From contig CAZSET010000190.1 of the NCBI GenBank assembly GCA_964605915.1, forward strand, positions 1 to 8,013: a stretch of 8,013 bases of DNA, written 5' to 3'. Source of the DNA: DAOVRD01 sp964605915. Lineage in GTDB: Bacteria > Planctomycetota > Brocadiia > SM23-32. Shown piece by piece: positions 6,203 to 8,013 of the stretch (the stretch's first letter is position 1; each line of letters begins with the position of its first letter). Under the pieces are notes generated by a model. The model ran no database searches, had not been told where the DNA came from, and was given only the letters and a program-made list of their open reading frames with translations. The translations under genes and the position numbers were made by a program.

Positions 6203-7052
6203 GCGTTCCATCGTTATCGCTCTCGCGGTCGCCTTGTGCTCGGCGCCGGCGATCTGGGCCGGGCCGGACGATGCGCCGCAGCAATCCGCTCCGGTCCTGG
6301 AGAATGCCGTTGAGGCGCCGCCGTCCGGCATCCTGATCAAGGACTCGGCGCGCCGCATCGAGTTCCGGCTGCCGGCGGGTTACTGGGAGTACTACGATCC
6401 CGAGGCGCTGGCCGCCCAGGCCAAAGGCGGCTGCGCCGGTCCGCGCGTCTCACCGGACCTCGTGTTCGTCCTGAACCACAAGGACGCCCCCGCGAACGTG
6501 TGGTGCGAGTTCGGGGCCCGTTCGTTCCTCATGCGGGATGAGAACGACCTGGAGGCCTACGTTGACGCGTTCAAGGAGGCCATTCGCACGCAGACCGGTG
6601 AAGTGCTGGAGGACGTCTCGGAGTCCTATGAGCCAAGGGACGGCATGATCCTTCACCGGTTCGGCTTCACGGCGCCGCTGCAGGCTCGCGGCGGGTGCGG
6701 CGCCCCGCCTCCGGTCGAAGACGCGCCCAGGATGTCGCACCTGCTCGTTCATTACTTCATCCGACCGGCAGGCTCTGACGCAATGGCCCTGAAGCTGTTC
6801 TGCGCGGCGCCTGAGGACGTGTTCGCGGACCTGGAACGCGAGTTGGACTTCATCGCGGAGAGCGTGCGCTATTCGGGCGAGCTGGCCGACGCGTTCTTCG
6901 TGCCCGACGCGCCGGAGGACAAGGTGCTCAGTCCGGAGGCGGCGGCGAAGGCGGCAGGCGGCGGGGGCCGGGGGTTCAACTGGCTCCTGCCGGTTGCCCT
7001 CATCGCCATCATCTGGCTGATGATCCGACGCCGCAAGCAGCCTGCGAAGTGA
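6192..7052 (+). CDS. Exported protein of unknown function with C-terminal membrane anchor
   Basis: I do not recognise this 286-residue protein by family. It starts at GTG 6192 behind a strong AGGAGG. Residues 1-23 form a signal peptide (MKVRRSIVIALAVAL core, likely cleavage after AIWA). The body (about 45-228) alternates short beta strands and helices and ends in MALKLFCAAPEDVFADLERE and LDFIAESVRY. This order, with a late helix before a final short strand, is reminiscent of PsbP/Mog1/DUF1795-type folds, but that is inference from pattern only. Four cysteines follow the signal peptide (81, 105, 169, 204), two of them in similar GGC contexts (KGGCAG and RGGCGAP), and could form disulfides. A Pro/Ala/Glu-rich linker leads to AAGGGGRG (254-261), a hydrophobic segment (LLPVALIAIIWLMI, 265-278) and the basic tail RRRKQPAK. 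It should sit outside the cytoplasm, tethered by this C-terminal helix. It overlaps xseA by 11 bases in another frame, so the two are co-transcribed. A hairpin follows the stop. Confidence 0.85.
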   Translation: MKVRRSIVIALAVALCSAPAIWAGPDDAPQQSAPVLENAVEAPPSGILIKDSARRIEFRLPAGYWEYYDPEALAAQAKGGCAGPRVSPDLVFVLNHKDAPANVWCEFGARSFLMRDENDLEAYVDAFKEAIRTQTGEVLEDVSESYEPRDGMILHRFGFTAPLQARGGCGAPPPVEDAPRMSHLLVHYFIRPAGSDAMALKLFCAAPEDVFADLERELDFIAESVRYSGELADAFFVPDAPEDKVLSPEAAAKAAGGGGRGFNWLLPVALIAIIWLMIRRRKQPAK

Positions 7053-7061
7053 GCGGGATGC

Positions 7062-7086
7062 CCCCACGCGTGTAGCACCCGTGGGG
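7062..7086 (+). terminator. Hairpin after the anchored protein gene
   Basis: CCCCACG (7062-7068) pairs with CGTGGGG (7080-7086). Inside, GTG (7070-7072) pairs with CAC (7076-7078) around a TAG loop, with a single C/C mismatch between the two stems. It starts 9 bases after the stop codon at 7052 and probably marks the end of the lptD-xseA transcript. No T tract follows, so the termination mode is uncertain. Confidence 0.5.
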
Positions 7087-7196
7087 CGGACGGGGCGCTT
7101 GCGCGGTTTCCTGTGAGGGATTCCGGGCCCTGTGCGCAACTAACATAGCGGACGCCGGAACGCCATCCTGCCCCTTTGCGGCCACGCGTCGAGTCC

Positions 7197-8013
7197 ATGA
7201 GCCATCGCGATGACCAGCAAGACCTGATCGAGGAAGCCGCTCGCGGCGACACCGCTGCCTTCGGGCGCCTGGTCGGCCGGTACCGAGCGTCCGTGCACGC
7301 CTACATCGTGAGCCGGATCGGCGACTTCGACTGGGCAGACGACATCGCCCAGGAGACGTTCGTCGCAGCGTTCGCCGGGCTGGCACAACTGCGGGACGCA
7401 AGCCGCTTCAACGCCTGGCTGCGGGCCATCGCCGACAACATGTGCGCGCTCTGGCTGCGGCGCACGCAACGGGAGAGGTCTCTCAGGGACAGAAGGCCAG
7501 AGCCGCCCGTCAAAGGCCCCGGCACGGCAGTCGGCGCGATGCCGGACGAACTGGCGGCGGCCGCTCTCGCCCGGCTCTCCCCCGCCGACGCAGCGGCTGT
7601 CACGCTCTACTACTGCGACGGCCTCAATCAGCAGCAGTGCGGCGACTTCCTGGGCGTCACCCGCAAGGCCGTCGAGTGCCGCCTCTACCGGGCCCGGCGG
7701 AAGCTGCGCGAGGAGGTGCTGCGAATGACCAGGAAGGCCCTGAAAGACCATTGCCCCGACGACTCATTCGACCGCGCCGTGGTCGGCGAGATTGACCGGC
7801 TGGTGCAGGTCCTCGGAGGTCGCTACCGGAAAGGCCCCGTCGAGCAGGCCGAAGAGCGCCTGCGTGTCCTGTTCGACCGGAACACGGCGCGACTGACCGA
7901 TCTGATCCGGCGAGCCCGCACGCGTCCGGAAAGGCGCGCGGCGCTGCGCATGGTCAGGACGCTGGGAGTCGCAGGGGTCGAACATGCGTTGCCTCTGATC
8001 CTGGGCGACGACC
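7197..8013 (+). CDS. ECF sigma-70 factor with C-terminal extension (partial)
   Basis: This gene encodes an RNA polymerase sigma factor of the extracytoplasmic-function type; the frame is open to the window edge, so only the first 272 residues are seen. Region 2 occupies about 8-85: DLIEEAARGDTAAFGRLV, then DIAQETFVAAF (49-59), the core-binding and -10 recognition helix, and FNAWLRAIADN (71-81). A basic linker (about 87-112) leads to region 4 (about 120-175), with the helix-turn-helix LNQQQCGDFLGVTRKAVECR followed by LYRARRKLREEV. ECF factors usually end soon after region 4 (about 160-200 residues). Here at least 95 further residues continue, and ARTRPERRAALRMVRTLG followed by ALPLILGDD resembles the start of HEAT-like helical repeats. 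No anti-sigma gene is visible. The ATG at 7197 was chosen because the sigma domain starts directly there, although its Shine-Dalgarno is weak. The 144-base gap upstream holds a hairpin and no clear promoter. Confidence 0.9.
   Translation, partial: MSHRDDQQDLIEEAARGDTAAFGRLVGRYRASVHAYIVSRIGDFDWADDIAQETFVAAFAGLAQLRDASRFNAWLRAIADNMCALWLRRTQRERSLRDRRPEPPVKGPGTAVGAMPDELAAAALARLSPADAAAVTLYYCDGLNQQQCGDFLGVTRKAVECRLYRARRKLREEVLRMTRKALKDHCPDDSFDRAVVGEIDRLVQVLGGRYRKGPVEQAEERLRVLFDRNTARLTDLIRRARTRPERRAALRMVRTLGVAGVEHALPLILGDD

Noticed and set aside
4949..6358. A 469-codon open frame on the minus strand, antisense to xseA
   Set aside because: The plus frame is unmistakably XseA. The antisense translation has no motif or domain-like pattern and arises from GC-rich codon bias that removes stops on the opposite strand.
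7099..7139. TTGCGC...GCGCAA inverted repeat upstream of the sigma factor gene
   Set aside because: Only 6-bp arms 29 bases apart in GC-rich DNA; likely to occur by chance and no promoter is aligned with it.

Overview
The window is a GC-rich stretch from a Gram-negative (diderm) bacterium. I infer this from an LptD-like outer-membrane LPS transporter gene and from GC-rich codon third positions. The divergent LptD, the compact FlaI/CpaF-like secretion ATPase and an ECF sigma factor with a long C-terminal extension would suit the Planctomycetota/PVC group or a related uncultured lineage. No marker gene fixes the taxonomy, so this is inference.

Layout. Bases 31-86 hold a short array of degenerate 7-bp tandem repeats. 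Two minus-strand genes follow: a polysaccharide-deacetylase-like (NodB-fold) protein (108-1034) and, upstream of it in transcription order, a compact secretion-type ATPase (1119-1916). The 84-base gap between them suggests co-transcription. A divergent intergenic region (1917-2158) carries a perfect 8-bp inverted repeat around an AT-rich core.

The plus strand then carries a compact cluster. It contains lptD (2159-4879), xseA for the exonuclease VII large subunit (4937-6202), and an exported protein of unknown function with a C-terminal membrane anchor (6192-7052). The last gene overlaps xseA by 11 bases and has a strong Shine-Dalgarno sequence inside it. Perfect or near-perfect GC hairpins without T tracts follow lptD (4880-4896) and the anchored protein gene (7062-7086). 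The window ends inside an ECF sigma-70 factor gene (7197 to beyond 8013), whose C-terminal extension starts to look like HEAT repeats.

Functionally the region is mostly cell envelope: LPS export, a carbohydrate-esterase-like protein and an anchored exported protein, with one DNA repair nuclease and one regulator. I see no complete new multi-gene system. The points most worth a second look are the compact ATPase with a degenerate Walker B region and no visible secretion partners, the translational coupling of an anchored exported protein to xseA where xseB is often found, the GlyGly-CTERM-like tail, the extended sigma factor, and the palindrome between the divergent genes.
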